From assembly GCF_009931655.1 (NCBI RefSeq), contig NZ_CP047984.1:3551001-3615000 (forward strand): a stretch of 64,000 nt of DNA, read 5' to 3'. Position numbers and translations under genes: made by a program. Below, piece after piece: positions 56,261 to 64,000 of this stretch. Positions within the stretch are counted from its first letter, which is position 1; every line of letters starts with the position of its first letter. The DNA is from Pontibacter russatus. GTDB lineage: Bacteria; Bacteroidota; Bacteroidia; Cytophagales; Hymenobacteraceae. The notes under the pieces were generated by a model, which did not search any database, had not been told where the DNA came from, and saw only the letters and a program-made list of their open reading frames with translations.

Positions 56261-56295
56261 CATCAGAGAGGTGAGAAGGGTTATATATCAAATAA

Positions 56296-56817
56296 ATGGA
56301 CAAGTTTTTACAGCTAAAGCATTGGCAAGTATTTCTCTATTTATTAATTGTTCCTGCCTTTATTCCTGACAATGAAATAGGCGAGTATATTTCCGTTATC
56401 TATGGATTTCTATTTATTGTATGGCTACTGAAAATCAACGAAGAACTATATAAAAGGCTGCCAAAAGGTGTTAATCTGAACATAAGGCTCTTACAAGTTA
56501 ATCTTACTGTTTCGTTTTTATACTTTGCTGTCATACAGTTGTTTACAGGCGGCTACCATATTTCTTCGGAACAGGACAATTATGCTATATATGGCTGGAA
56601 GATGTGGGTTTATATTCCATTTACTTTTTATATTCTGTACTCCTATGGTTACTCACTTCACTTTACAGCCTATTCAATTCATACGATTGAGAAAAAGCTT
56701 TATGGGAAATCTACTGAATACACAGCCCTAATATTAGGATTGTTCTTTTTCCCAATAGGGATTTGGTCAATTCAGCCAAAAATAAATAGAATATTAAGGA
56801 CACCTGTTGCAGAATAA
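56296..56817 (+). CDS. Hypothetical four-helix membrane protein
   Basis: 173 residues, in DNA much richer in AT than both neighbours, which suggests recent acquisition. Hydrophobic helices: VFLYLLIVPAFI, YISVIYGFLFIVWLL, LTVSFLYFAVIQLF, VYIPFTFYILYSYGYSL, and TALILGLFFFPIGIWSI near the end. The last part (FFFPIGIWSIQPKINRI) resembles the ends of small inner-membrane proteins that accompany other accessory genes. No known family. It starts 35 bp after the pyrophosphatase stop and might be read through from it. A terminator lies 140 bp downstream. Confidence 0.7.
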   Translation: MDKFLQLKHWQVFLYLLIVPAFIPDNEIGEYISVIYGFLFIVWLLKINEELYKRLPKGVNLNIRLLQVNLTVSFLYFAVIQLFTGGYHISSEQDNYAIYGWKMWVYIPFTFYILYSYGYSLHFTAYSIHTIEKKLYGKSTEYTALILGLFFFPIGIWSIQPKINRILRTPVAE

Positions 56818-56956
56818 ATAACAAGCATATAACAAAGCTCAGCTATAATTTGTCCATCGGCTGCGCGAGCAAGTTATATATGGCCGTGTGCGAGTTTTAG
56901 CCTGTCCTTCGTAGAAGATGCCTGTCATCCTATCCGTGCGGCATCACTTAGTTTAC

Positions 56957-56990
56957 ATAAGCCCAGCCATTGTGTTGGGCTTATTTTTTA
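56957..56990 (+). terminator. Terminator overlapping the hpt promoter
   Basis: ATAAGCCCA (56957-56965) and TGGGCTTAT (56976-56984) form the stem around GCCATTGTGT, followed by TTTTTTA. It probably ends the transcript of the membrane protein gene (stop 56817). The 3' arm contains the -33 element of the hpt promoter. Confidence 0.7.
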
Positions 56991-57006
56991 ATTATACTTA
57001 CCTTTG
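56975..57006 (+). promoter_or_regulatory. Predicted promoter of hpt
   Basis: TTG (56975-56977), 21-bp spacer, TACCTTTG (56999-57006), a full match to the Bacteroidota consensus. Transcription would begin about 57013, giving a leader of about 17 nt before ATG 57030. Confidence 0.65.
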
Positions 57007-57029
57007 TACAGGCACCAACGAACGAAGCC

Positions 57030-57572
57030 ATGGAACCGCGCACCATTCAAATACACGATTGCGAGTTTAAAACCTACATCTTCGAGGAAGAAATCATTGC
57101 CCGCATCGTGATGCTGGCCGAGCAGTTGGATAAGGAGTATGCCGGAAAGCAGCCGCTGTTCCTGGCGGTGCTCAACGGCTCGTTCATGTTTGTGGCGGAC
57201 CTGCTGAAGCGCATCAGCATTCCATGCGAAGTTTCCTTTATCCGCCTCTCCAGCTACCAGGATACCCAAAGTACGGGCAGGGTGAAGGAGGTGCTGGGGC
57301 TGAACGAGGACATCCAGCACCGGCACGTGGTGGTACTGGAAGACATTGTGGACACCGGGCATACCGTGCATGGCCTGCTGGAGCAACTGCGGGAGCGCGG
57401 CCCCGCGTCGGTGGAGGTGGCGACGCTGCTGCTGAAACCAGACTGCCTGCAGCACCCGCTGGATATAAAGTACGTGGCCAAGCCCATCCCGAACGATTTT
57501 GTGGTCGGCTACGGGCTGGATTACAACGGGCTGGGCCGCAACCTGCGCGACATCTATAAAATCGTTTCCTAA
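57030..57572 (+). CDS. hpt: Hypoxanthine phosphoribosyltransferase
   Basis: 180 residues from ATG 57030, just after a strong promoter; the open frame upstream includes promoter sequence. FLAVLNGSFMFVADLLKRI holds the PPi loop, and VVVLEDIVDTGHTVHGLL (residues about 100-117) is the PRPP-binding motif with paired acidic residues. FVVGYGLDYNGLGRNLRDIY is the purine-binding end block. It salvages hypoxanthine or guanine to IMP or GMP with PRPP in the cytoplasm. The next gene, adk, is also purine nucleotide metabolism and lies 108 bp downstream with its own -7 box. Confidence 0.93.
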   Translation: MEPRTIQIHDCEFKTYIFEEEIIARIVMLAEQLDKEYAGKQPLFLAVLNGSFMFVADLLKRISIPCEVSFIRLSSYQDTQSTGRVKEVLGLNEDIQHRHVVVLEDIVDTGHTVHGLLEQLRERGPASVEVATLLLKPDCLQHPLDIKYVAKPIPNDFVVGYGLDYNGLGRNLRDIYKIVS

Positions 57573-57651
57573 GCTTGCCTGCTGTGTGTTGTGTCAGCAA
57601 CGCAGGCGGCGGCTACAGTTCCACTTTCTAAAAAGGACATATATAAACCGA

Positions 57652-57659
57652 TACATTTG
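57652..57659 (+). promoter_or_regulatory. Possible -7 box of adk
   Basis: TACATTTG matches TAnnTTTG and ends 21 bp before ATG 57681. No TTG lies 21 bp upstream, only TTTC at 57625-57628. A TATATA site lies just upstream at about 57640. Confidence 0.4.
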
Positions 57660-57680
57660 CTCTTCATAACAAGCTAAGAT

Positions 57681-58265
57681 ATGCTCAACATCGTTTTATT
57701 CGGACCCCCAGGTGCCGGTAAAGGTACCCAAAGCCAGAAACTGATAGAAAAATACGACCTGATCCACCTGTCTACCGGTGATCTGCTTCGCTCAGAGATA
57801 GCCGCCGGCACCAGATTGGGCCTGGAGGCAAAAAAGCAGATGGACAACGGTTTGCTGGTGCCGGACGAGGTGGTGATTGGCATGATCGGCAATAAGGTGA
57901 AAGAGCACCGCCACGCCGCCGGGTTTATATTCGATGGCTTCCCGCGCACCGTGCCGCAGGCCCAGAGCCTCGACAAACTGCTGCAGGAGAACGGGACGGA
58001 GATTTCGTGCATGATCGCGCTGCGCGTGGACGACGAGGAACTGACGCAGCGCCTGCTGCTGCGCGGCCAGACTTCCGGCCGCCCCGACGACCAGAACGAG
58101 GAGTTGATACGCAAGCGCGTGCAGGAGTACAATACCAAAACAGCGCCTGTGGCCGACTATTACGCCGGGCAGGGGAAATTCCGCACCGTGGATGGCATCG
58201 GCGAGATTGATGACATCTTCCACGCGCTTTGCCAGCACATCGATGCGGTAAAAGACAGACAATAG
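57681..58265 (+). CDS. adk: Adenylate kinase
   Basis: 194 residues, the short form. P-loop GPPGAGKGTQSQKL at residues 8-21; HLSTGDLLRSEIAAGT and GFIFDGFPRTVPQAQSL bind AMP; LLLRGQTSGRPDDQNEELIR is the short LID, lacking the zinc Cys residues of long forms. It interconverts ATP plus AMP and two ADP in the cytoplasm. It forms a run with hpt upstream and obg 31 bp downstream, on the same strand without terminators, so adk-obg are probably co-transcribed. Confidence 0.96.
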   Translation: MLNIVLFGPPGAGKGTQSQKLIEKYDLIHLSTGDLLRSEIAAGTRLGLEAKKQMDNGLLVPDEVVIGMIGNKVKEHRHAAGFIFDGFPRTVPQAQSLDKLLQENGTEISCMIALRVDDEELTQRLLLRGQTSGRPDDQNEELIRKRVQEYNTKTAPVADYYAGQGKFRTVDGIGEIDDIFHALCQHIDAVKDRQ

Positions 58266-58295
58266 AAAATTACATATACATCAGGTCCACCTAAT

Positions 58296-59288
58296 TTGGC
58301 ATCCAGCAACTTTATAGACTACGTCAAGATTTGTTCGCGCTCCGGCCACGGCGGCGGCGGATCCTCCCATTTGCACCGCGACAAGCTGACCTCCAAAGGC
58401 GGGCCCGACGGGGGAGATGGGGGGCGCGGCGGCCATATTATCCTGCGCGGCAACGCCCAACTCTGGACGCTGTTGCACCTGCAGTACCGCAAGCACATCA
58501 TCGCTGAGAACGGCCATAACGGCGGCCCCAACCATTCCTTTGGGGCGCAGGGTAAGGACGAGGTGCTGGAAGTGCCCTTGGGCACCATCGCCCGCGACGC
58601 CGAGACCGGGGAAGTGAAATGCGAGATAACCGAGGACGGCCAGGAAATCATCCTGACGCCGGGCGGGCGCGGGGGCCTCGGCAACGCGCACTTTAAATCG
58701 CCGACAAACCAGACGCCGCGCTATGCACAGCCCGGGGAGCCCGGCGTGGAGGAATGGGTGATTCTGGAACTGAGACTGCTGGCCGATGTGGGCCTGGTCG
58801 GCTTCCCGAACGCGGGCAAGTCCACGCTGCTTTCGGTGGTGTCGGCGGCAAAGCCTAAAATCGCCAATTATGCGTTCACCACTCTGGAGCCTAACCTGGG
58901 CGTGGTGGCTTACCGCGACTACAAATCATTTGTGATAGCCGACATTCCGGGCATCATCGAGGGGGCCTCCGAGGGCAAAGGCTTGGGCCTGCGCTTTCTG
59001 CGCCACATCGAGCGGAACTCCATGCTGCTGTTCATGATTTCCTGCGAAAGCCCCGACATTGCCGAAGAGTACCGGGTGCTGCTGCACGAGCTGGAAAAAT
59101 TTAACCCTGAGCTGCTCGACAAGAAGCGCATCCTGGCCATTACCAAGTCTGATATGCTGGACGAGGAACTGGAGGCCGAGATGCGCAGCACCCTGCCAGC
59201 CGATTTGCCGTCCATTTTCATCTCCAGCATCTCCGGCAAAAACATCATGCCCCTGAAAGACATGATATGGCAGGCGCTCAACAGCTGA
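58296..59288 (+). CDS. obg: Obg/CgtA ribosome-associated GTPase
   Basis: 330 residues, starting with TTG (58296), the only start that keeps the Obg fold complete. The Gly-rich N-terminal Obg domain has [32 protein letters not shown] and later [12 protein letters not shown]. The G domain has G1 [10 protein letters not shown] (about residue 168), G3 [17 protein letters not shown], and G4 ITKSDML. There is no C-terminal extension. Obg binds the 50S subunit and acts in ribosome assembly and stress control. Downstream of adk by 31 bp, as often in Bacteroidota. A terminator follows. Confidence 0.95.
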   Translation: MASSNFIDYVKICSRSGHGGGGSSHLHRDKLTSKGGPDGGDGGRGGHIILRGNAQLWTLLHLQYRKHIIAENGHNGGPNHSFGAQGKDEVLEVPLGTIARDAETGEVKCEITEDGQEIILTPGGRGGLGNAHFKSPTNQTPRYAQPGEPGVEEWVILELRLLADVGLVGFPNAGKSTLLSVVSAAKPKIANYAFTTLEPNLGVVAYRDYKSFVIADIPGIIEGASEGKGLGLRFLRHIERNSMLLFMISCESPDIAEEYRVLLHELEKFNPELLDKKRILAITKSDMLDEELEAEMRSTLPADLPSIFISSISGKNIMPLKDMIWQALNS

Positions 59289-59318
59289 GCTTAGCCTGCC
59301 GGTATATATAGCCCTGTA

Positions 59319-59360
59319 TAAAAATCGGTAGCAGCCCGCAAAGCTGTCTACCGATTTTTT
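59319..59360 (+). terminator. Terminator of adk-obg
   Basis: AAAAATCGGTAG (from 59320) and CTACCGATTTTTT (59348-59360) pair around a 16-nt loop. TATATATA lies 17 bp upstream. Confidence 0.8.
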
Positions 59361-59518
59361 AATTTTGAATGAGTGATTGAGCGAATGAGTGAATATGCAG
59401 GTACAGCGCACCGCTTGTCTAATAATTTGTGGCTATTGCTTCACTTTCCTTCAAACAGGCTCCCTGAAAAGGAAAAACAACCTTTCACTCAATCGCTCAA
59501 TCAAAATTAAAAAACGGT
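59358..59518. repeat. Inverted copies of TTTTAATTTTGA plus heptamer-like GAGTGA/GAGCGA repeats
   Basis: Left: TTTTTAATTTTGAATGAGTG, then ATTGAGCGAATGAGTGAA (to about 59394). Right (about 59483-59518): CTTTCACTCAATCGCTCAAT then CAAAATTAAAAAACGG, the reverse complement of a very similar unit. Both consist of short ATGAGTGA/TTGAGCGA words. It is non-coding, a known style of Bacteroidota spacer repeat. It lies between the obg terminator and grpE. Confidence 0.7.
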
Positions 59519-59598
59519 GCCAGAATGTCACGGATGTGTGATTGGCAAGTTAATTGTCAAAGGAAAGGAGACTTACCAACTTAATTTTTTAAGGCATT

Positions 59599-60159
59599 AT
59601 GTCAGAGAAAGATAACAAGCAAGAGCTGGAGAACGAAGAGCTGAAAGATACAACTGCCAGTGCTGAGGCCGAGGCGCAGGAAGAGCATGCGGACCAGGCA
59701 GGGACAAACGCTGAGATTAGCCCGGCTGCAGAATTGGCAGAGATGAAAGATAAATATATCCGTTTGATGGCTGAGTTCGAGAACTTCAGGCGCAGAACGG
59801 CCAAAGAGCGCATCGACTTTGCCAAAACGGCTTCGCAGGACGTGATGAGCGATTTGTTGCCGGTGATTGACGATATGGAGCGCGCGCGCCAGTCGATGGA
59901 GGCCACCAGAGATGTGGATGCCTTGCTGCAGGGGCTGGAGCTTGTGTTCCATAAACTGAAGCACGTGACGCAGCAGAAAGGCCTGAAACCGATGAACATA
60001 AAAGCCGGCGACGATTTCGACAGCGACATGCACGATGCGGTAACGCAGATTCCTGCGCCGTCGGAGGAGCTGAAAGGCAAGATTGTGGATGTGATAGAGA
60101 AGGGATATACTTTGAACGACAAGGTGATTCGCTTTGCAAAAGTAGTTATAGGAGCGTAA
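59599..60159 (+). CDS. grpE: Nucleotide exchange factor GrpE
   Basis: 186 residues. An acidic, disordered N-terminus (residues 1-45, rich in Glu/Ala) precedes the long dimer helix MKDKYIRLMAEFENFRRRTA, then LLPVIDDMERARQSM and the C-terminal beta-wing with DDFDSDMHDAVTQIPAPSEE and GYTLNDKVIRFAKVVIG. GrpE releases ADP from DnaK in the cytoplasm. dnaJ follows after 3 bp, so they are one operon; dnaK is not in the window. The 310-bp gap upstream holds repeats and no recognisable heat-shock element. Confidence 0.96.
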   Translation: MSEKDNKQELENEELKDTTASAEAEAQEEHADQAGTNAEISPAAELAEMKDKYIRLMAEFENFRRRTAKERIDFAKTASQDVMSDLLPVIDDMERARQSMEATRDVDALLQGLELVFHKLKHVTQQKGLKPMNIKAGDDFDSDMHDAVTQIPAPSEELKGKIVDVIEKGYTLNDKVIRFAKVVIGA

Positions 60160-60162
60160 GCC

Positions 60163-61308
60163 ATGGCGAAGAGAGACTATTATGAGGTGCTGGGGCTGAG
60201 CAAGAGCGCAAGCCAGGAGGAGGTAAAAAAAGCCTACCGTAAGATCGCCATCAAGTTCCACCCCGACAAGAACCCCGACGACCCCACTGCTGAGGATAAA
60301 TTCAAGGAGGCGGCGGAAGCCTACGAGGTGCTCAGCGACCAGCAGAAGCGCCAGCGTTACGACCAGTTCGGCCACCAGGGCATGAACGGCGGCTTCGGCG
60401 GAGGCGGCATGAACATGGAGGATATCTTCTCGCAGTTCGGCGATATTTTCGGGGGCGGCGGAGGCAGCCCGTTCGAGAGCTTCTTCGGCGGGCAATCCAG
60501 AGGTGGCCGGCGCACCCGCAAAGGCAGCAACCTGCGCATCAAGCTGAAGCTGAACCTGGAGGAGATCGCCAACGGCGTTGAGAAGAAGATAAAGGTGAAA
60601 CGCTACGTGGCCTGCGCCACCTGCGGCGGCAACGGCGCGAAGAACGGCACCGACATGCAGACCTGTAACTCCTGCCAGGGCTCCGGCCAAGTGCGCAAGG
60701 TAGTGAACACGATGCTGGGCCAGATGGTGTCCACGGCTACGTGCCCCACCTGTAACGGCGAGGGCCGCATCGTCACAAACAACTGCGAAACCTGCCACGG
60801 AAGCGGCAGAGAGTTGCAGGAAGAGGTGATCACCATCAACGTGCCGGCGGGCGTGATGGACGGCATGCAGCTGTCGATGAGCGGCAAGGGCAACGTGCCG
60901 GAACGCGGTGGCGTGCCTGGCGACCTGTTGATCCAGATCGAGGAGGAGGCGCACCCGATGCTGAAGCGCGATGGCAACAACGTCATCTTCGACCAGTACA
61001 TCAGCTTTGTGGATGCCGCGCTGGGCGCTGAGATTGAAGTGCCCACCATTACGGGCAAGGTGAAAATCACCATCAAGCCAGGCACGCAGAGCGGGGAGAT
61101 CTTCAGGCTGCGTGGCAAGGGCGTGCAGGACATAAACGGCTACGGCAAAGGCGACCAGTTGATCCACATCAACGTCTGGACGCCGAAATCGCTTAACAGC
61201 GAGGAACGTGCCGTGCTGGAGAGCCTTCGGGGCTCCAACAACTTTGCGCCGCACCCCGGCAAGAACGAAAAAGGCTTCTTCGAGAAAGTGAAGGACTACT
61301 TTCAATAA
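60163..61308 (+). CDS. dnaJ: Chaperone protein DnaJ
   Basis: 381 residues. J domain residues 5-70 with the HPD motif at 33-35 (KFHPDKNP). A Gly/Phe-rich linker ([20 protein letters not shown]). Four zinc-binding repeats start at Cys151: [32 protein letters not shown]. The C-terminal substrate-binding domains follow ([38 protein letters not shown]). DnaJ delivers unfolded proteins to DnaK and stimulates its ATPase. Translationally close to grpE and ended by a TATATA-capped terminator. Confidence 0.97.
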   Translation: MAKRDYYEVLGLSKSASQEEVKKAYRKIAIKFHPDKNPDDPTAEDKFKEAAEAYEVLSDQQKRQRYDQFGHQGMNGGFGGGGMNMEDIFSQFGDIFGGGGGSPFESFFGGQSRGGRRTRKGSNLRIKLKLNLEEIANGVEKKIKVKRYVACATCGGNGAKNGTDMQTCNSCQGSGQVRKVVNTMLGQMVSTATCPTCNGEGRIVTNNCETCHGSGRELQEEVITINVPAGVMDGMQLSMSGKGNVPERGGVPGDLLIQIEEEAHPMLKRDGNNVIFDQYISFVDAALGAEIEVPTITGKVKITIKPGTQSGEIFRLRGKGVQDINGYGKGDQLIHINVWTPKSLNSEERAVLESLRGSNNFAPHPGKNEKGFFEKVKDYFQ

Positions 61309-61311
61309 GCA

Positions 61312-61373
61312 GCCTATATATAAAACAGGCCCTGCCTTTCCGCGTGAGAGGCAGGGCCTGTTTTATATATGGC
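61312..61373 (+). terminator. Terminator of grpE-dnaJ with TATATA-capped stem
   Basis: GCCTATATATAAAACAGGCC and GGCCTGTTTTATATATGGC form the outer stem, with CTGCC/GGCAG continuing it inward around TTTCCGCGTGA. The stem is interrupted by at most one mismatch near its base. The layout is the same as at 597-652. Confidence 0.88.
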
Positions 61374-61692
61374 TTTCATCAAACTTGCAGAGCATTTTTA
61401 TAAGCAAACCATATATAGCGTCACTAAAATAAACCCAAGACCTTGCGGTGTCCGAAGGTCCCGCGAGCGTCTGAAACACAGTGAGGCGGCTTGCACCGTC
61501 GGAGACCCGCACGAGCTGCGTAGTATATAAACGGAGTTCTCAGCCTATATACGCTTGTCTCCCGGCCACCCGAGCCACTGTTTCATCAAGTTATTCACAG
61601 CTTTGGTCGATATAATACATGGCCAGTGGCATGTGCTGTTGCCGGGTATCATTAATAAAGGTATTTTTGATTACATCAAAAGAAGACCGGCT
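61374..61692. other. Intergenic region upstream of the ABC transporter genes
   Basis: About 320 bp. It holds the GC-rich repeat block described separately (61438-61520) and ATATA sites at about 61411, 61523 and 61545. TTATTCACA, one change from a DnaA box, lies at about 61591. The frame is open from 61555 into the ABC gene, but its composition before 61693 is not protein-like. Confidence 0.45.
61438..61520. repeat. GC-rich block with two related units
   Basis: CTTGCGGTGTCCGAAGG (from 61442) and CTTGCACCGTCGGAG (from 61490) start two units of about 27 bp, each ending CCCGC(AC)GAGC. They are spaced 48 bp apart. The opening TTGCGGTG(T)CCGAA recurs at about 29481. A dispersed non-coding repeat is likely. 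Confidence 0.4.
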
Positions 61693-62604
61693 TTGAGCAT
61701 TCTGAAAATTGACGGCGTCACCAAAACCTACGCCAACCACACAGCCCTCGACAACGTGAGCTTTGACATTCCGGCAGGCTGTATATTCGGTTTGCTGGGG
61801 CCCAACGGCGCTGGCAAAACCTCGCTCATCCGCATCATCACCCAGATTACGGGTGCCGACAGCGGCCATATATACTTTAAAGGGGAGCGCCTGAAGCCTG
61901 CCCACACCAAAGACATCGGCTACCTGCCTGAGGAGCGGGGCCTGTACAAGAAAATGAAGGTGGGCGAGCAACTGCTGTACCTCACGCGGCTGAAAGGCCT
62001 GAGCAAAGCCGAGGCGACCGCGCGCATCAAAACCTGGGTGGACCGGTTTGAGATACGCGAGTGGTTAGGCAAGCACATCGAAGACCTCTCGAAGGGGATG
62101 CAGCAGAAGGTGCAGTTCATCGCCACGGTGCTGCACGAGCCGGCGCTGATCATCCTGGACGAGCCGTTCTCCGGTTTCGACCCCATCAACGCCAACCTGA
62201 TCAAAGACGAAATCCTGCGCCTGCGCGACAACGGGGCCACCATCATCTTCTCGACGCACCGCATGGAGTCGGTGGAGGAACTCTGCGACAACATCGCCCT
62301 CATCGACCGGGCTCAGAAGGTGCTGGACGGGCCCGTGAGGGAGGTGAAAGACGCCTACAAAACCGATACGTACCAGGTGATTGGCAACGGACAGTTGCTC
62401 ATCCTGTCGCCGGATTTTCAGGTGCTGGAGCAGCAAGACAACCACGGCATCTTCAGGGCCCACATCAGGCTCCTGAACGGGGCCACGCCAAACGACCTGC
62501 TGCGGTACCTTATCCAGCGCGTGGAGGTGCATTCTTTCGTGGAACTGGTGCCGAGCATCAATGATATCTTCATCCAAAAAGTAACCGAAACCCACCATGT
62601 CTAA
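61693..62604 (+). CDS. ABC transporter ATP-binding protein, NatA-like
   Basis: About 303 residues from TTG 61693 (LSILKIDGVTKTYANH), the start that places the first strand correctly. Walker A LGPNGAGKTSL; Q-loop YLPEERGLYKKM, with the Pro-Glu-Glu-Arg-Gly typical of the NatA/DUF4162 group; signature LSKGMQQKVQF; Walker B LIILDEPFSGFDP; switch His in FSTHRM. The last 80 residues form the DUF4162-like C-terminal domain. It powers export with the membrane subunit encoded next, whose ATG overlaps this gene by 8 bp. Substrate unknown (Na+ or a drug in the best-known members). Confidence 0.93.
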   Translation: MSILKIDGVTKTYANHTALDNVSFDIPAGCIFGLLGPNGAGKTSLIRIITQITGADSGHIYFKGERLKPAHTKDIGYLPEERGLYKKMKVGEQLLYLTRLKGLSKAEATARIKTWVDRFEIREWLGKHIEDLSKGMQQKVQFIATVLHEPALIILDEPFSGFDPINANLIKDEILRLRDNGATIIFSTHRMESVEELCDNIALIDRAQKVLDGPVREVKDAYKTDTYQVIGNGQLLILSPDFQVLEQQDNHGIFRAHIRLLNGATPNDLLRYLIQRVEVHSFVELVPSINDIFIQKVTETHHV

Positions 62605-63952
62605 AATCTGGTTGATCATACAGCGCGAGTACCTGACACGTGTGCGCAAGAAGAGCTTTATCATTATGACGCTGCTGACGCCGGTGCTGCTGGCCGCCTT
62701 CATGATTCTGCCGGGGCTGCTCATCACCATGTCGGGCGAGACGGAGACGGTGATGGTGCTGGACGAGAGCGGCCTGTTCGAGGGCAAACTGGAGGACCAG
62801 AAAGACCTGAAATTCATCCCGCTGGCGGGTTCGCTGGAACTGGCCAAGACGGTGTACCAGGAAACAGACAACACTGCGCTGCTATATATCCCGAAGCTGT
62901 CGATAGACAACCCGGAGGGCATTACCATATATGGCAAGAAAAACACCAGCCTGCAGACGCAGGTGCGCCTCGAGAACGTGCTGGAGAAAGAGATTGAGAA
63001 CCAGCGCTTCCTGGCCTCCGGATTGGACCGCGCCACGCTGGACGAGATAGAGGCAGATATAAACCTGGAAACCATTAGCCTGAGCGATGAGGGCGAGAAA
63101 GACAACAACGCCATCGTGACTTCGATAGCGGGGGTGGCAGGAGCCGTGATCATCTACTTCTTCATCTTTCTGTACGGCGTGCAGATCATGCGCGGTGTGA
63201 TAGAGGAGAAGACGAGCCGCATTGTGGAGGTGATGATCTCCTCGGTGAAGCCTTTCCAACTGATGATGGGGAAGATCATCGGCATCGCCGCAGTGGGGCT
63301 CACGCAGTTCCTGCTTTGGATCGTGCTGTCGTTTATTGCCGTCACGGCTGTATCGGCTGCCTTTGGGGTAGATGCCGCCCCGTCGCCGGTAGAGCAGTTT
63401 GCCGCCGGGCAGGCCGCCGCACAGGGCGAAGCGGCAACTGAAGAAGACGGGACAACCGTAAATAACCCCGCCGATAACGAGATGGCCAACACGATAACCG
63501 ATGTGAAGGAAAGCTTTGCCAACCTGCCCATCGCGTTGATTTTCGGCTGTTTCCTGTTTTACTTCCTGGGCGGCTACCTGCTCTACGGCTCGCTGTTCGG
63601 GGCCATCGGCGCCGCCGTGGACAACGAGACCGACACGCAGCAGTTCATGATGCCGATCACTATCCCGCTCATCATCTCGTTCATCATGTCTTACTCGGTG
63701 GTGCTGAAAAACCCGGACGGGCCGGTGGCCTTCTGGATGTCGATTATCCCGTTCACCTCGCCCATCGTGATGATGGTGCGCGTGCCTTTCGGCGTGCCTG
63801 CCTGGGAGTTGCTGCTGTCGATGGCGCTGCTGGTGGCGGGCTTTATCTTCACCACCTGGATAGCGAGCCGCATTTACCGCGTCGGCATCCTGATGTACGG
63901 CAAAAAAATCAACTACAAGGAACTGTCGAAGTGGCTGTTCTACCGGGTGTAG
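62597..63952 (+). CDS. ABC-2 type permease, NatB-like
   Basis: 451 residues. The first TM helix (FIIMTLLTPVLLAAFMILPG) is followed by a large periplasmic domain of about 160 residues. A cluster of TM helices starts near 175 (SIAGVAGAVIIYFFIFLYGV), with GVIEEKTSRIVEVMISSVKP as the conserved cytoplasmic coupling helix of this family. An Ala/Glu/Asn-rich loop (about 270-300) interrupts the helices. The end IYRVGILMYGKKINYKELSK is typical. It overlaps the ATPase gene by 8 bp and forms an exporter with it. Confidence 0.92.
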   Translation: MSKIWLIIQREYLTRVRKKSFIIMTLLTPVLLAAFMILPGLLITMSGETETVMVLDESGLFEGKLEDQKDLKFIPLAGSLELAKTVYQETDNTALLYIPKLSIDNPEGITIYGKKNTSLQTQVRLENVLEKEIENQRFLASGLDRATLDEIEADINLETISLSDEGEKDNNAIVTSIAGVAGAVIIYFFIFLYGVQIMRGVIEEKTSRIVEVMISSVKPFQLMMGKIIGIAAVGLTQFLLWIVLSFIAVTAVSAAFGVDAAPSPVEQFAAGQAAAQGEAATEEDGTTVNNPADNEMANTITDVKESFANLPIALIFGCFLFYFLGGYLLYGSLFGAIGAAVDNETDTQQFMMPITIPLIISFIMSYSVVLKNPDGPVAFWMSIIPFTSPIVMMVRVPFGVPAWELLLSMALLVAGFIFTTWIASRIYRVGILMYGKKINYKELSKWLFYRV

Positions 63953-63969
63953 GTTTGTATCGAGTTAAA

Positions 63970-64000
63970 ATCATATATAACCGGCCTCTCCACAGGCCGG
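63970..64000 (+). terminator. Terminator cut by the window edge
   Basis: CATATATAA is followed by the hairpin CCGGCCT-CTCCAC-AGGCCGG (63981-64000). The window ends exactly at the 3' arm. By analogy with 597-652 and 61312-61373, a T run and TATATA should follow outside the window. Confidence 0.65.

Noticed and set aside
59602-61305. Open frame of 567 codons on the minus strand opposite grpE-dnaJ
   Set aside because: It is the mirror of two certain genes. Its composition (His/Ala/Val/Leu-rich, no motif) is that of a reverse-frame artefact, which is common opposite GC-rich chaperone genes.
61555-61692. N-terminal extension of the ABC ATPase to 61555
   Set aside because: The extra 46 residues have no conserved pattern, and the family begins at the strand after 61693.

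Overview
The window looks like a chromosomal segment from an aerobic member of the Bacteroidota, most likely order Cytophagales and close to Pontibacter/Hymenobacteraceae. The evidence is an Oar-like TonB-dependent receptor, an S46 dipeptidyl peptidase, a PorV/PorQ-like barrel, two DUF3857 proteins, a TIGR03915/TIGR03916 pair, promoters of the Bacteroidota type (TTG, 21 bp, TAnnTTT[G/A]) and genes mostly lacking Shine-Dalgarno sequences. The genus is inferred; no 16S rRNA gene is present. A short AT motif built on ATATA/TATAT recurs every few hundred bases in otherwise GC-rich DNA, inside genes as well as between them.

Layout. 1-7.3 kb: end of an aspartoacylase-family gene, then mostly minus-strand genes (outer-membrane barrel, methyltransferase, NAD-binding oxidoreductase, CvfB-like S1 protein, Dps, Omp85-like barrel). 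At 7.4 kb gene direction switches, at a cluster of DnaA-box-like 9-mers. 7.5-15.1 kb (plus): radical SAM/DUF4130 DNA-metabolism pair, a small conserved protein, and two DUF3857/transglutaminase-like exported proteins, one of which has lost its catalytic residues. 15.3-24 kb (mostly minus): helix-hairpin-helix barrel protein with a PorV-like partner, DPP7-type S46 peptidase, yidD, HEAT-cyclophilin lipoprotein. 24-32 kb (plus): small secreted protein, cysE-cysK for cysteine synthesis, a lipoprotein, a PQQ/cytochrome c dehydrogenase.

32.1-34.9 kb is an accessory island, AT-richer than its surroundings. It holds a two-gene cassette (a conserved protein plus a DUF488 protein), nested inverted repeats, a GIY-YIG nuclease gene whose 3' end runs into a degenerate tRNA-Ala copy, a genuine tRNA-Ala(GGC), and a second degenerate tRNA. 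Both degenerate tRNAs carry the same palindrome in place of the anticodon arm.

34.9-42 kb: Oar-like receptor, NlpC/P60 lipoprotein, glcD-type dehydrogenase, alpha/beta hydrolase with a small downstream gene. 42-51.2 kb is a surface-glycan locus: asnB-like amidotransferase, ugd and UDP-xylose synthase (UDP-glucose to UDP-glucuronate to UDP-xylose), then four putative sugar transferases. 51-64 kb is housekeeping: TPR protein, M42-like peptidase, membrane pyrophosphatase (K+-dependent type), hpt, adk, obg, grpE-dnaJ and a NatA/NatB-like ABC exporter.

The least expected material is the ATATA/TATAT motif, including terminators whose stems are capped by it; the tRNA-Ala/GIY-YIG/palindrome module; a perfect 22-bp inverted repeat inside asnB; and several palindromic repeat families present as inverted pairs. 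All functional calls come from reading the sequence; no database search was run.
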